Assembly (NCBI RefSeq): GCF_000264995.1
Contig: NW_006767437.1
Span: 2,131,647 to 2,195,646 of the forward strand
Direction of reading: 5' to 3'
Source of the DNA: Punctularia strigosozonata HHB-11173 SS5
Taxonomy: Eukaryota; Basidiomycota; Agaricomycetes; Corticiales; Punctulariaceae
DNA length: 64,000 bases
Position 1 is the stretch's first letter. Each line of letters opens with the position of its first letter. The notes under the pieces were generated by a model that was given only the letters and a program-made list of their open reading frames with translations, did not search any database and was not told the DNA's origin. Of the stretch, positions 1 through 12,300 are shown one piece after another. A program made the position numbers and the translations under genes.

Positions 1-478
1 ACGAGCAACAGTCTGCTACCCAGCCCTGCCTTCAATTGACGGGGAGACACCAGCAGGTCTCGAATACGGGGCAGGCCCTCAGGCTGGGCGACTTTGAGAG
101 GGAGATGTGAGCGCCGTTCGTCCTGTTAAGCCCCATATATTGAAAATTGAATCCGCTCTGCTCCTCAGGATATCCTGGCCGGACCAAGATACATCCAGTG
201 CCAGCACTCTGCCTGAATACGCCTTATCGTCCCAAGTGTCATCAACACAATGAGTCGCTTGGGGCGTCTGAGATGAGATGAGTACACACGATAATCGGAT
301 TTTCCTCGTTCTCTCCTATAGCACATATTTTTGCCTGTCATTGGTACGCTGCATCGTAAAGATCCGAGACTGCCATGCATAAGGATGCTACTGCCGAAAT
401 CCGCGATGATATGTCCCATTGTGATAGTAGAAGTACAACAAAATGAGTCGTTCCGAAACGAGTCCCCCCTCCCCCCCT
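1..478. other. Left-edge flank, no gene seen
   Basis: This is 3' flank of the DUF4139 gene. Short open frames on both strands lack family resemblance or plausible splice structure, and I see no RNA gene or repeat. Confidence 0.5.
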
Positions 479-2467
479 TTACGACGTCAGGTTCCACTCC
501 ATATCCGACGGTGCCCGTATCTCGAACTTGGTCTCCAATGTCACCTCCTGCCCCGCCTCGACGTCACACGCCCACTCGAATCGGCCCTCCTTCTCACCTC
601 CTTCGGGCGCCCATCGCACCTTGCCGAACGCGGCCGCCACCTCCTGGCCTGCCTCCGCCTCCGCCAAGCCCTCAGGCTTGCTGAGGATGACCTTCGCTCG
701 GCCCTTGAAGTCGTCCGCCGCGAGCGGGATCGCGTCGCGCACGACGACGTCCTTCGCCGCAAACTTGTGCTTGTTGGTGACGGCGATCTTGGTCGTATAC
801 GTCGTGCTGTTGTGCCGCTCGATGAAGGCGCCGCCTTGACCTTGCTTCGTGGTCGAGTCGCGGACGTAGGTGATGCGGACTGCCGGGTCAGGGCCGAAGG
901 TGCAGTGGAAGGTGTCGCCGGCGTCCACGTTCTGCACGATCACAGGTCAGATCAGACGGTGCTGAGCGGAGGATCACGACGCGAATACGCGCCTGGATGG
1001 ACGTCTTGGAGACGAAGCTGTCGTCCATGAAAACGCTGACCGGACCGGAGAGAAGCCTGTAATCGCTGATGTTCTTGACTGCGCACTGGTAGCCATAGTC
1101 AGCCTGGGGCGAAGCAACCCGGTGGTGGTGCTCCACGCTGCACGCACCGAGAGATACACGACCGGCTCCACGCGCGGCACGGCGACGTAGGACGTCTTGG
1201 CTTCGAACGTCAACGACGCGATCGAAACCTGGTGCGATTCGCCATCGCTCGGAATGCTCGACTTGCCCTCGACCGCGTAACTGAGCGACAACGCGCTCTC
1301 CGACACGATCGTCCCAGGCTCCGTCATCATCGCACGTCGCTCGTGCTCCCGTTCCCGATCGCCGCCTCCCGCCATATCGTCGTCGAATATGGCGAAGCCC
1401 ATGTCATCGTCCGACTCTTCGTTCGCCTCGGCTGTCGCCGTCGCCATGCTCGTCTTCCGCGCCGACAATCTGACCATGGGCCGTATAACGGAGGGCGGAA
1501 GGGCGCCGGGCGGGGGCGGAAAGGGAGGGGATGGCGCCCGATAGACCGGCGTGACGCGCCAGGAGGGAAGGGCGGGAATGCCCTTGGCGAAGGTATCCGA
1601 GGTCGCGGTGCTGAGCACGATCGCGGCGTCCGTCCAGTCCTCGCCCGTCGACTGAGTCACACGCGCGCGATACTTGAGCGTGACGGACGTTCCCGGCTGC
1701 CCGTTCTCCGTGGTGGCGTACAGATCGTAGGTGCTGTTCCACCAGGTGTTGGTCGAGACTGTGCGGGAGTGTGATCAGAGCGAGTACGAGACGCGGAGGT
1801 GATATGTTTGCTCACTGTACGTGAGTTTGAGGTGGGCAGGTCCGTCGTGATCGGCACCGATGACCATCGTAACCCTGGCGTCGGTACTGCCCTTGCGCTC
1901 GCGGTGCCGCTCGGTCTCGAGCTTGATCTCCTCCTCTACCTGCTGAATCTTGCCGTCCAGCTCGAGCACCGCGGCGAGGTTGAGCTTGCTGCGCTGCATG
2001 AACGCCTCCATGTACTTGACCGCGTCCAGGGGCGCGACGTGCTCGCTGGAGAGCGTGTCCGCGTAGCCGGAGAGCATCTTCGCCTCTTTTTCGCGCATGC
2101 GTTTCTCGGCCTGGAGCGCTTGCTGCTCGGTCCGGAGGGCGCGGATACGCGCCTGATTGTTGGGCGCGGCGGAGGAGCGATTCTTCTTCGGATCCCAGGT
2201 GCAGGTGACGTCGAAGAGGCGGGCGTCGCCGAGGCCGGTGACGCGAACGGAGTCGAAGTCGACGGAGGAGGACAGGCCGAAGATCTCAATCTTGTTTTGG
2301 CCGACCTGAGAGACGGGTTTAGGACGTGATCGACGAGGGGTCAGAGGATGACGGGATACCTTCAGGTCGACGTTGAAGGTTCGGACGATCTCCGCCCTGT
2401 TGCTCTTGAAGATGGTGACGGCCTTGATAGGGTGTTCGCCTGCGTCGATGACGAGTCCTTGGACCAT
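479..2467 (-). CDS. DUF4140/DUF4139 (mucoidy inhibitor A-like) protein
   Basis: Five exons (2467-2360, 2305-1816, 1758-1148, 1085-993, 931-479) join in frame to give about 584 aa. The N-terminus, with its VTIFKSNRAEIVRTF stretch, resembles the DUF4140 domain. Residues about 85-165 form a charged coiled coil. The remainder looks like DUF4139, with a TNTWWNSTYDLYATTENG-type strand, KYRARVTQSTGEDW, and near the end DAGDTFHCTFGPDP. An acidic insert (ESDDDMGFAIFDDD) interrupts the DUF4139 part. The family is widespread in fungi, worms and bacteria, and its biochemical role is unknown. The start is the first ATG after a TATA-like box at 2543-2552. The last intron (932-992) has a GC donor, the only way I found to keep the conserved frame. 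It is divergent from the tetraspanin gene. Confidence 0.85.
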
Positions 2468-3305
2468 ATTGTAGGATAGACAGAGGAGGGAGATCGATGT
2501 GGAGGGAGAATTTGCGAGGCTTGGCGCGACGTGTGGACATGTCTTTTATATATTCTTGTGCTGTAGCGCAGCAGTCGACATCAAAGGGAAGATATCCGGG
2601 TAAAACGGGCCTGGGGTATGAGTCCGTATGACTCTAGAGTGACTCCAGACGGCGCCGGCCATGTTCGGTCCTATACAAAAGCTGTACATATACATGAGAA
2701 TCGTGTTCTCGAGGTTGGAGTCTGAAGAACGTAGATCAATCAGACGAGCGCCTCCCAAGCTGGCTTGATCATTGGAAGATATGCAGGGATCAGATCTGCA
2801 GATCTGGGACAGTCGGTGGGAGCGTGATTGCGGGGTCGAAATGCGGCGGTCTGTCCCCGTCGACCATGACGGCGTCGGGGCACGTCGAGCAGGTCAATGT
2901 ATCGAGCACGTCGAGCGCGTCGTCGACGGTGGAAGTGCAAACATGTTGTGCGGACGCTTGACCGCCGTTGGCGAGCTGGGCTGGTGATCTGATTCTGAAA
3001 TCCACGCGGATGGTGGGTGCCGAGAAGCCGAAGCGCTCCCGATAGATATGTTGGGTGGATTTGCTTGGAATATATTGGGCCTGGTCTCTCGATCACACTC
3101 GTTGTTCTTGTACTCTGGAGTGTATACTAGCTCTGTAGGTTGCGATACTAATGCACCGCGCCTGGTCGACGTATCTCGACTCGAGTGTGCTCGGGCGAGG
3201 CGGGCCAGCACCGTTGACGTCGGTAGGTCTTAGTCAAGCGCCGTAATATTCCCACCCGCCCACACTCACCGCCTCTCCTTCAATATTTTGCCATTTGTTT
3301 TATAG
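2468..3305. promoter_or_regulatory. Divergent intergenic region (DUF4139 / tetraspanin)
   Basis: These 838 nt separate two divergently transcribed genes and should hold both promoters. The open frames inside (for example around 2740-3230) have no homology I recognise. Apart from the TATA-like box near 2545 I see no defined element. Confidence 0.5.
2543..2552 (-). promoter_or_regulatory. TATA-like box of the DUF4139 gene
   Basis: The minus strand reads TATATAAAAG about 75-85 nt upstream of the ATG at 2467. This fits a core promoter for a short 5' leader. The assignment rests on sequence and distance only. Confidence 0.45.
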
Positions 3306-4729
3306 ATGGATCACAACCTGTACGTGCCCTCCGTCCAATTCTCCGCGCGCGCTAACGCGGTGTACGGAAAACCAGAGGCGACTCGCGACGAGGGTCTGTG
3401 ATTTCCACCGCCTCCCAGACGACGTCGACCCGCCACCTCATGGACGCCGCCAGCAGCCCGCTCGAGCCCCCGTCTGTCCCGTTCGCCCTCAGGTCCCGCT
3501 CCGAGTCGATGCAGTCCCTCTCGCCCAGGCCCGACCAATCCCTCCTCAATCGCTCGGGCAGCCCGTCGCTCAGCGTCAACTACCTCCCCGCCAAGTTCTC
3601 TCCCCTCACCAACGTCCGCAGGCGGAACAAGGGCGGCGATGTCGACCTCCCCAAGCGAGGCGGCGGCCGTGAGGCCTTCCGTGCCGGCGAGGCGCGCATG
3701 CCCGCCGCCGGCGACGAGGATTACGACGGCGTCCAGGGCGGCTTCTTCGGTGGTAATAAGGAGGGCGGGCGCACCAAACAACGCCTGCGGTGGACCAAGT
3801 TCAAGTGGATCCTGTTCGTTGCCAACACCTTCGTACGTCGTCGTCGCTCGCCTGACCATGTCCATGCCTTCGACCAACACTGACCACCCACGTTTCGCAT
3901 AGCTCTCCATCTACTCCCTGACCGGTCTCATCTTCTGCCTCCTAACCTGGTTCAATGTCTGGCACCACGCCGACGTCCTCCGCGTCGGCAATCGGCCCGA
4001 GCTCATCCTCTCCACCCTCGCCGCCTCCGCCGGCATCGTCACCTCCCTCATCGGCTGGGCCGGCATCCTGCTCAACAACCGCGGTTTCCTCGCCGTCTAC
4101 ACCTTCTTCCTCTGGATCTGCTTCGCCTTGCTCGTCGTGCCCGGCTACCTCACCTACAAGCGCCGCACCTTCAACCTCGAGGGCAAGGTCAACGCCGAGT
4201 GGTCCCGCGACCTTGGCACCGACGGCCGGCTTCGGATCCAGAACCAGCTCGCCTGCTGCGGTTACTTCTCGCCCTTCGTCGAGGCGTCCATTAGCGCGAC
4301 GTGCTACGCGCGCAGCGTGTTGCCCGGGTGCAAGGGCCCCTACATCCGCTTCCAGCGCCTCGTCCTCGAGCGGTGGTACATCGCCGCCTTCTCCCTCGTC
4401 CCGCTCCACGTCGCCATCATCATGGCCGGCCTGCTCTGCTCCAACCACGTCACCTACCGCTTCGGCAAGGGCATGATGCCCAAGGCGTACAGGTTGAGCT
4501 TGAACTCGATGGCCGTCATCATGGACAACTACGCCAAGTCCGTCGCTTCTCTTCTCGCGACAGAGATCGTCGCTGACCGTTTTTCCACAGCCAACTCGCG
4601 GAGCAGTACGGCACTGACGTCGCTTCGGAGGTGCTCTCCCGCTCGCGATCGAACCTCAACCTGCCCCAGGTGCCGTACGCGTCGAGCAACGCGGCCACCG
4701 ACGGCAGCAAATACGATCTACGCGGATGA
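3306..4729 (+). CDS. TSP2: Tetraspanin, Tsp2 family
   Basis: Four exons (3306-3319, 3376-3832, 3903-4537, 4591-4729) give about 414 aa. The first exon is only 14 nt and encodes the start MDHN. A Ser/Arg-rich cytosolic tail of about 150 residues precedes four hydrophobic segments at roughly 152-178, 192-215, 218-241 and 313-336. The large loop between TM3 and TM4 carries the tetraspanin CCG motif (QLACCGYFSP, about residue 275) and further Cys (ISATCYARSVLPGC). This layout is that of fungal tetraspanins, which organise plasma-membrane proteins and in basidiomycetes form the Tsp2 group. The protein ends QVPYASSNAATDGSKYDLRG. The long low-complexity N-terminal tail may be a phosphorylation target (inference). 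Confidence 0.85.
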
Positions 4730-5279
4730 GCTAACGCGTTCATGATATCATCTTGGGAGATACGAGGGGATGGTACGTCTATCCACCTGCCCCTCCTCCA
4801 TGTGGCTGCATTTCCTGATGGAACGACAGTCTACAGTATGGCACGGCTTGCATTGGCATCGCACTGGCTCACGGACCTATCTAATATATACCCAGCGAGA
4901 TATAGCATACGATTCGAACACACTCTTTTTGATCGCCGTGGTGAGACTGCGTGTGTTAAGCTCAAGTTCACATACAACAAAACTCCTGGCGCCCGCGTGT
5001 CCAGCGCATTCGTGAGTTGTACATGACCAAGAGGGATCTTACCACGGAGGAAGATTAGTGCGTACGATACCTCCTCGGGTGACAGTGCTATGTATGCCGG
5101 GATTTCTCCTCATGCACTGAGGTGCAACGAAAGAATACGCATCAAGATATATACCGTAAGAACTAGAAATACACGCTACAGTAACTGCACAACAGAGCAA
5201 CAACAGATCATCGTATATGCGAGAATATATCGCGCTAAGCTGAAGAAGGCGCGCCAGAATCGCGTTCGAATACGAAAGG
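4730..5279. other. Convergent intergenic region, no gene seen
   Basis: This lies between the 3' ends of the tetraspanin gene (+) and the membrane-protein gene (-). It is AT-richer than the flanks and probably contains both 3' UTRs. The open frames here look accidental. Confidence 0.5.
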
Positions 5280-6779
5280 TCACGAATGTAGGGAGTTTTC
5301 ATCCGAGCTTCGGGGCAGGGGAAGGGGCATCGGGAGCACGTCGGGGGAGTTGCCGGGTGGTCGAGTCTCGAGCTGGACCTTGAACGAGTCGCAATCTTCG
5401 CAGATGACCTCGAGCGGGCCGCTGGTCATGTACGCGATCACGGCGTAGTCGTTGATAAACTCGGTCCGCGGCTCGTGGATATCGACGACTTTGACTCGGG
5501 CTTCGAAGTTTCTAGACGAAAGGTCAGTACGCGTCGGGGGTACATACGAAGGAAGAATTCACCCTCCGTTCCCGTAGATTAAGTGCTCCGAAGGAATGTC
5601 GAAGGGGGCGTATTTGATGTCGACCTCGACGTCTGTGTCTCCGTGAGGGGAGTAGAGTTCGACGTTGTCTGCGACGTTGATGCGGCCGGTGATGTTGGCG
5701 TGGGACGTGGCGAGAGAGATGTTGCGCGCATAGAGTGACTATACGCGAGAAGTTAGCACCTGTGTATACGCCTTGCGTCGCAGGCTAATACGTGCCTCGA
5801 TCAGGATCGGCGCGTCGGACGATTTGAGGGAGACCGAGGATATATCGACGCTTCGCCCCAGGTCGCCAACGCGGTGCGAAAATCCGGGTAGGTTGGTGGC
5901 GAACTTGTCCAGAGGAAAGGGTATGTATCCATCGGCTATGATGGGGAGTAGGACTGTGATGTGATGTTGCGGTATATGCTCCTTTGACATCGCTTGCGAC
6001 CATCGGTCAGGGGTCTGCAAGATAATCAGCGGGATCGACAAGGCATGGCCGTCAATGGCCACTCACGAATATCCCAAGGTCGACTTGTCCCACTTCGGAG
6101 CGAAGAAGACATATTGATGACTGCATGAGCACGTCCTTGGACCGATGGGGGGCAGCCACCAGAACGATGGCCGCGTTATCATGGTGGAATGAAGGCAAGA
6201 TTTCGATGCTGCCGCTTGCCGACGATCCGCGCGAGTATATGCGCAGCGAATTCGATAGGTTCGAGATGGGGATGGTGAAGGAACTCAGCGCCGAGGGCAA
6301 CTCTGGTGCGTCCCCAGAGCTGAAGTGGTCGTCCCAGAAGTAGTCGGCGCCTTGGATGCACCGTAGCTCCTCGCCATCGGCAGGAGTGGGACGCGCGAGG
6401 ACTTCCTCATCCTGGTAAAGAGAAATACGAACGCGTCAACGTGGAGGTTTTACACCGAAAAATAAACCCCCGCGCTCACTGCATGTTGCGGCCCCGTCGC
6501 CGATAAGCTCTGGTACAGAACCCACAGCAAGCAAAACAGGAGGACCACCCACACATACGCGCGACACAGCCGCCTCGCCGCAGACTGTCCGCGATAAATA
6601 CCGCCCTTGCCCGGGCGAGGAGCATAACCCAGGAGCGGTGCGGTCTCCTCGTAGCGCGGGTCGGCGCCGCGGGGCGCGTAGGCGGGAGGCGGGTTGGGCG
6701 ACGGGCTGCGGGAGCGCCTCAGGCCCTCCTCGGCGAGCTTGGACCCCAGATCATGGTCGTCATCGAGCAGGATCACCAT
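5280..6779 (-). CDS. Uncharacterised single-pass membrane protein with beta-rich ectodomain
   Basis: Five exons (6779-6480, 6411-6067, 6014-5796, 5738-5563, 5511-5280) give about 423 aa. The N-terminus (MVILLDDDHDL) is cytosolic and Pro-rich (SRSPSPNPPPAYAPRG). It is followed by one hydrophobic helix around residues 75-95 (YVWVVLLFCLLWVLY), so the topology is probably type II. Next come a conserved-looking ADYFWDDHF element and alternating polar/hydrophobic strands (SLYARNISLATSHANITG, VELYSPHGDTDVEVDIK), as in DUF4097/adhesin-like beta-helices or the fungal DUF7330 proteins. I cannot name the family with certainty. A Cys pair (EVICEDCDSF) lies near the C-terminus. Intron 5739-5795 needs a GC donor (GAG|GCACGT) with a CTAAC branch site and TATAG acceptor; GT donors there break the frame. 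Upstream frames open to about 7012 suggest the 5' end could differ. Confidence 0.72.
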
Positions 6780-9231
6780 GTCATGGACGCTGCGCGGCGG
6801 TGGGAGGCATGTCCTTCTGCGAGAGGCGGCGGCGCGGCACAGGCTGCGCAGATGGGCGCCCTGGCTGCGTCCGCAGGCGGAGCCGATGAGTCGGTCATAT
6901 TCGGCTTGGCGCGGTGCCGCGGCGGCGGGATGAACCAGACGAAAACATCGTTGGTCGCGACGTCGACTACACCACAAACTCGTCGGTCATTTGGAACCAC
7001 CTTCGACCACAAGTGCCCCGCTATTCCTGGCCGCGGCGTGGAATAATATATGATATCTCGATATTTCCTGGCGACTAACTTACCAGTGGGATGGTATGAT
7101 CACGTGCTGGCATTCTGACTCGCAACTCCCGGCCAGATGGGTCGTTGTTTCCTATCACCGTTGTTACAAGGCTGCCATCGAATCGCTCGCATCTCGTCCG
7201 GCAGAATGTTCTGACCGCATGAACAATAGTCACTGGCAGGGGACTCCCTCTCGTAAGGCGGAGTGAAGGCGGTCTTGCCACCATCTCTACCAACGCCGAC
7301 CATGTGTCCCAGGGCCGAGGCTTGAGCGAACGTTCATAGGCTTGGCTTACTGCAACACCGGATGACGCCTATCTTCGCATATGATGGTGCATTTTGGTTC
7401 CTGGCTTACAGCATTTCATGACAGCTCCGGCTGTACTAATCTAATGTTTTGGTGCGCGATTTCGGGAACACGGACACACTACTAATTGCGGATCTCAACC
7501 AACACGCTGTGGTATCACTTGATGGACTTGAACCAAAGGGCCACCCTTGGGTATATTTCAACAACATACAAGGCTTATCCGCACGCACGGTAGTTCCCAA
7601 GCTATGGGCTCATTGTGCCAGTCTCACCATCATTTCTCGAATCGCCTCCGCGACCACTTTCTTGAACAGGCCGAAGATGCTCACGGCGTGTATATGGCCC
7701 TGCTGATAGAACGGCCTTCCCATGGCAAATCATGACCGTGTCACCACCGACGGCGATACCACGGCCTGGACTTGTCGTCGATCACCAACTTTGATACCGT
7801 TATCTTGGACAAACGGAAACATCAACGCGATAACAGAGAGTACACTCCCTAGCATCGACACTGTGCTAGATGTTGGCGCATCCGTCAACTTGAATGTCTA
7901 TTCACAATAGGTTTCATCAATTTCATACATGTCAATTCAGCCAAGGCGCGAGTCTTCGATCAGAGGCCCAGCCTTGTACGATACGGCTGAGGGTTGGAAG
8001 GATGTGTCAAGTTTGGTGTCCTATCTCCACCGCAGGTTGTCTTGACTCTTCTATTCAGAGGGATCATGCACACGCACCACTATGGCGGTATCCTCCGGAC
8101 GGCCATGTCGCTCTAGCATTCCAGAGCGCACTAGAGCTCGACGCAAGATGTTCTGGGCTCGACGAGATGCTGTATTGCAAACGCTGCCTAAGACAACAGC
8201 GACGACCGCGCTTCTCAAATGTATGACATACTCCACGCACCTACATTGATCCTAGCAGGTCCTACGCGCGTTCCCCTCCCCTCCGGGACATGCCGCAGGG
8301 CTCGGAAGGTAAAGAGCTTATTCTTCGGTCCTTTTAGATGCTGTGGCGAGCTACGGAGGATTGTCCTCTTTTGCACGCACCTCTGGGAGACGAAGATACC
8401 AGCATTAGCCCCTCACGGGATTCGCGACGACCTTCGAGTACTAAGATGGTGCCCGGTGGTCTTCATTTCCATCCCACGCCACGATGTCGATGCATCGACG
8501 CCTGCGAACGCAGGTAGAGAGTCCATGCTTCTCTACACAGTGGACGAACGGATGTACCGCCCTGTCGCCGCGTTCCGGAAGCTTTGTGTCGTATTGTTGG
8601 TATAACGACTGACTTCGCAGTGGGACTCACGCGGTACCGCGCGGCTCGTTTCGATTGCATTGAACGGTAAAGGACTATGCTTCGCAACGCAGCTCGCATT
8701 GAGTTTGGGGGGCAGAGTTCTTATTGCGAGACTACGTGTGATCTCCAGGGTGGTGTCGTTCATTCTGTCGCACGTACAGTGATTTGCGTGTGTGTCGGTT
8801 ATATAGGATACCAAAGCTGTAACTAATATCGGTGATAGTATAGATAGAACGCAGCTATATCATTCACTCGTTCAAGGAGTTGTCTAACATTGTGTGCAGT
8901 CGGCAATATTGCGAAGCGGCTCCCTTGAGTGCCGTGGACACCGTTGTAGACGGCAGATGATTGCTCCAGACTGTAAACATGTAAATGTATGGCTTCCCGG
9001 CCCCTTCTCCAGATGAATTGTCAGCGACCGGGTGGCGGACCGTTAAATGATTACTATGCAGTAACCACATGCAAGGGAGATGACTCCAGTTCTTCCGCTG
9101 TACGCCTCTTCTGTGCTGTATCATGTCAACATTAATCAGAGAATTCTGGTGTTCACTTTTTGTTGGAAACAAAGGGTTGTTCGGAAAGCTGCCTAGGGTA
9201 AGAAAACGAGTTAGCTGGTAGATCAAAAGGA
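6780..9231. other. Coding-poor interval, about 2.45 kb
   Basis: I find no gene I can support. The first 250 nt are presumably the promoter of the minus-strand membrane-protein gene. Short frames at 7449-7706, 7894-8226 and 8219-8605 cannot be joined into a recognisable protein by splicing. The region may be decayed coding or transposon sequence, or regulatory/lncRNA DNA. Confidence 0.4.
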
Positions 9232-9319
9232 TCCTTCGAACCGGGATCGAACCAGTGACCTTGGGATGACAAGTAGTAACCATTACAGTCCCACGCTCTT
9301 CCAGCTGAGCTATCGAAGG
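9232..9319 (-). tRNA. tRNA-Tyr (GTA) with a 15-nt intron
   Basis: On the minus strand an 88-nt sequence folds as a tRNA. The 7-bp acceptor stem is CCTTCGA/TCGAAGG with discriminator A. The A box is TAGCTCAGCTGG and the B box GGTTCGATCCC. The anticodon GTA lies at 9286-9284. The anticodon stem (TGGGA/TCCCA) closes only when a 15-nt intron (9282-9268) is removed one base 3' of the anticodon, the usual intron site in eukaryotic tRNA-Tyr. A TTTT stretch just downstream (9226-9229 on the plus strand as aaaa) fits Pol III termination. Confidence 0.97.
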
Positions 9320-12300
9320 TTTACTTTGGTAGGCGTTTTACGTTATATAAGCCTCAAACACAGCATCATAGCCCAATGCCTCCCCCGTCGCTCAACCGCT
9401 AGGCAAGAATGGTCACTGACTGGAACAAGCGTGTGATTTCACTCGACTGGAGGTCTCGTGTGAGAAAAGAAGATTCGTCGGGGGAATCGAGTGTGCGAAT
9501 TGCGAAAGCAAACGGGACCACGGCAGTATACTTAACGCTTCGCTAGGTGGTAACAGGTCCTCCGTTCTTTGACATGGTATGGTCCGTCGAGAAACTCAGA
9601 CATTGGAGGATGCTGGATCAGATGAACATCGTCGTCGTCTCTTGGAAGAAGTGCGAAGTAGGAATCAAACCCACCGGAATCACTCCACAACGTGGATCCC
9701 AGGGAATTGCCAGCCTCTTCGCTCGCTCACCCGAAGGAGTCCTACGAAACGTTAGCCTGAGAGGTGGTTCAGTCATCTGTACTCTACGCCTTCCCAACGT
9801 TCATCTTCGCGAAGACCTCGATTGCTGCGGCGGGGTCCCAGGGCTAACAGGTCTTGTGCCCAGCGCAACGCTTCGCCCGCCACGCGCTGAGCTACGTAGG
9901 GGAAATGTGGAGCGGTGGACCTGCAGATGACCTGTCCCTTGGGGCTTCCATGGTTCCAGACAGCCTTCATTGGCTGGTGCCGAGCGGGAACAAAACAAGC
10001 GAGGTTGCGCACTTATCAAAGCGAAGGCTAGCTGCGGCATGATTCGCGCTCGGTCGCAATTGACGGGCGTTGTTTCGCCGACGGAGGGTGTATGACGATA
10101 GGGGTCGACGCCCGATTTCAGCGGAAAGTCGGCGAAGATATCATCTGGTCGGGTTGGAGCAGGAGCGCGCTGATTGGCCGGCTGGTCCTGCGAGCTCGAG
10201 GTTACGCTCCACTCTCATCACCAAAAGCAATCTCGGCAACTCACCATGCCGGTGGATTGAGGTGGCGTTTCCCGTTCACGCTGTTATCTGCCTTTTTCCG
10301 AGTGAAAGCGCGTCGATGATGTGGTGGTAGTGGCACCCACAAAAGAGCGCGCGCGCCATCAAGCTGATCGGCTCCGTAACACGTTCTTCGAGAAGTCACT
10401 GCTCCTGTCATCTTTAGCAATCAACTGCATCACCACCGAACGGGTTAGCCAAGTTGATCTTACAAGGAAACGGGAGGGGAAGGTATGTAGGCAAGGAGCA
10501 AACCTCAAAGGATGAGATTGCAAAAGTGTCTCGGAAAAGTATGGTGAGAGCTGAAAACACGATGTCACTGTGCAGAGGAGCAATCTGAATGACGAAGCGC
10601 AAGAACAGGAACAATCATATGACGCTTTGAGGTACGAAGAGGGAGGAGATGCGCAATCAGAAAGAACTCCACTTCAATGAGGTGTGAGGGTTTCGGCAAC
10701 TTACTATACCCACTTATTGATGCTCAACACGACCCTTGACGCCATTGGGTAGATTACTATCAAACATGCGGATAGTGCGCGCAGCATTTGATGTCTTCCC
10801 GGTTCACAGCGAAAGCTGGCAGACGTACTGTACGGTTATGCACAACGAGCCCCCGTGTAAAGAACCAATCGTAGCAGCCACCGTCGAGCTGATCGGTAGA
10901 GCGGTATATCGTCCATGAGCGTACACAACGCCATTCGTTGCGGATCAAATTAGTCGTTTCTAGTCGCGAAGCACGAGAAGACCGAGTCCGGTGACACCCC
11001 TCCATGACGCTGTGTACGAGAGAAGGGTGCTTAGCCATGTATGCGTCTTGGATCACCTGTTCGACTGCAAGTACAGCGGGAAACTGCCTAGAAGCCGAAT
11101 ATGCCCAAGAGGAAGAGAGCCGCGTTCTGCCGCAGTCCATTAGCTATGTAAGACGGTGATCGCTGAGCGGACGTGGAGCTTCTACAACCGCCCTATGAGG
11201 AGCTGTGTGAGCCCATTCAACGGGCTTCGATGGCGCAGAAGGGGCTACATGAGATAGTGAAGAGGCGGATGCCGACACCGTGGTGACCAGGTGACGAGCC
11301 GGAGGTCGGTTGCTAACGACACCATCGTCCGGGACGTTCTTCCGTGTCGCGTTATCGGAAGTCGGAATGCGTCCGGCGTGGGTTCTTGTCCATCCAGGAA
11401 GGGTTTCGCGGGACATTGTCCTCCGCATGCACGAGACCAAGCAACGCGTGTCGAGAAGGTGAAGGAAGAAGCAGTCGTATTATGAATATGAGGAAGACGT
11501 GACATCAGATGAGACGGCCAGCGACGAAAGACGAGGGTACTAGTCGGATGCGATAACGATGTGATTGGGAGCAAACGGTAAGCAGGACTGGACGATGCCT
11601 ATCCAGGGTCGGATGAGATGGTACATCTCCCGTGGACACACGAATCGTGATTTTGTGGCGAGCTAGCAGCATGTACGATATCTGCTCCAGCATGGCAGCC
11701 CGGCGGCCCATGGGAAGATAGCGACTTTCGGATGGTAGACTGAACGCCGTCGTGAGACGCCTATCGTCGTTCGAGTGGCCGGAAATACAAAGGCCGACCT
11801 CCTATCGCCTGCTTTTGCTATGGCTCGTCAGCATATTCCATCCGCCGGTGCAAGATCATCGCGAAGGGCCAAGGAGTACTTGCTAACTCCAAGCACGCCA
11901 CAATAGACCCAGCTCCCTAAGGACGAGGCTCTGTATGTAGGGATAAGAGGGCGAAATGGACGAAGCACGCGCGCTTCGGTCATGGAGTCGGATGCACGAC
12001 GCACCCCGGATGTCATCGTGACGCCACCGTTCGGACTGAGGCCGAGTGCTGGCCTCGCTGCTGCGCATATCTGACTCCGACCGGGACGGCTTCTCGCTTT
12101 CGTTCATCCTATCGGCCTTGTGCGCTCGCGTCAGTCGCGTTCGCGACTGGGGCACCATGTATGCGGGATACCCATAATTAGCGATAGCCGTGTTTGTGCA
12201 CTGGAGCGTGTGGTAGACCGAAGGGGTTGGCTGTATGCATTGGCTGTGAACGTTTGCACGAGCGTTCCGGAGATAGCGCAAACGGAGAGCGTGCAGAGTC

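Noticed and set aside
7449-8605. Several adjacent frames on the plus strand that might be exons of one gene
   Set aside because: I could not join them at splice signals into any protein I recognise, and stops interrupt all combinations I tried.
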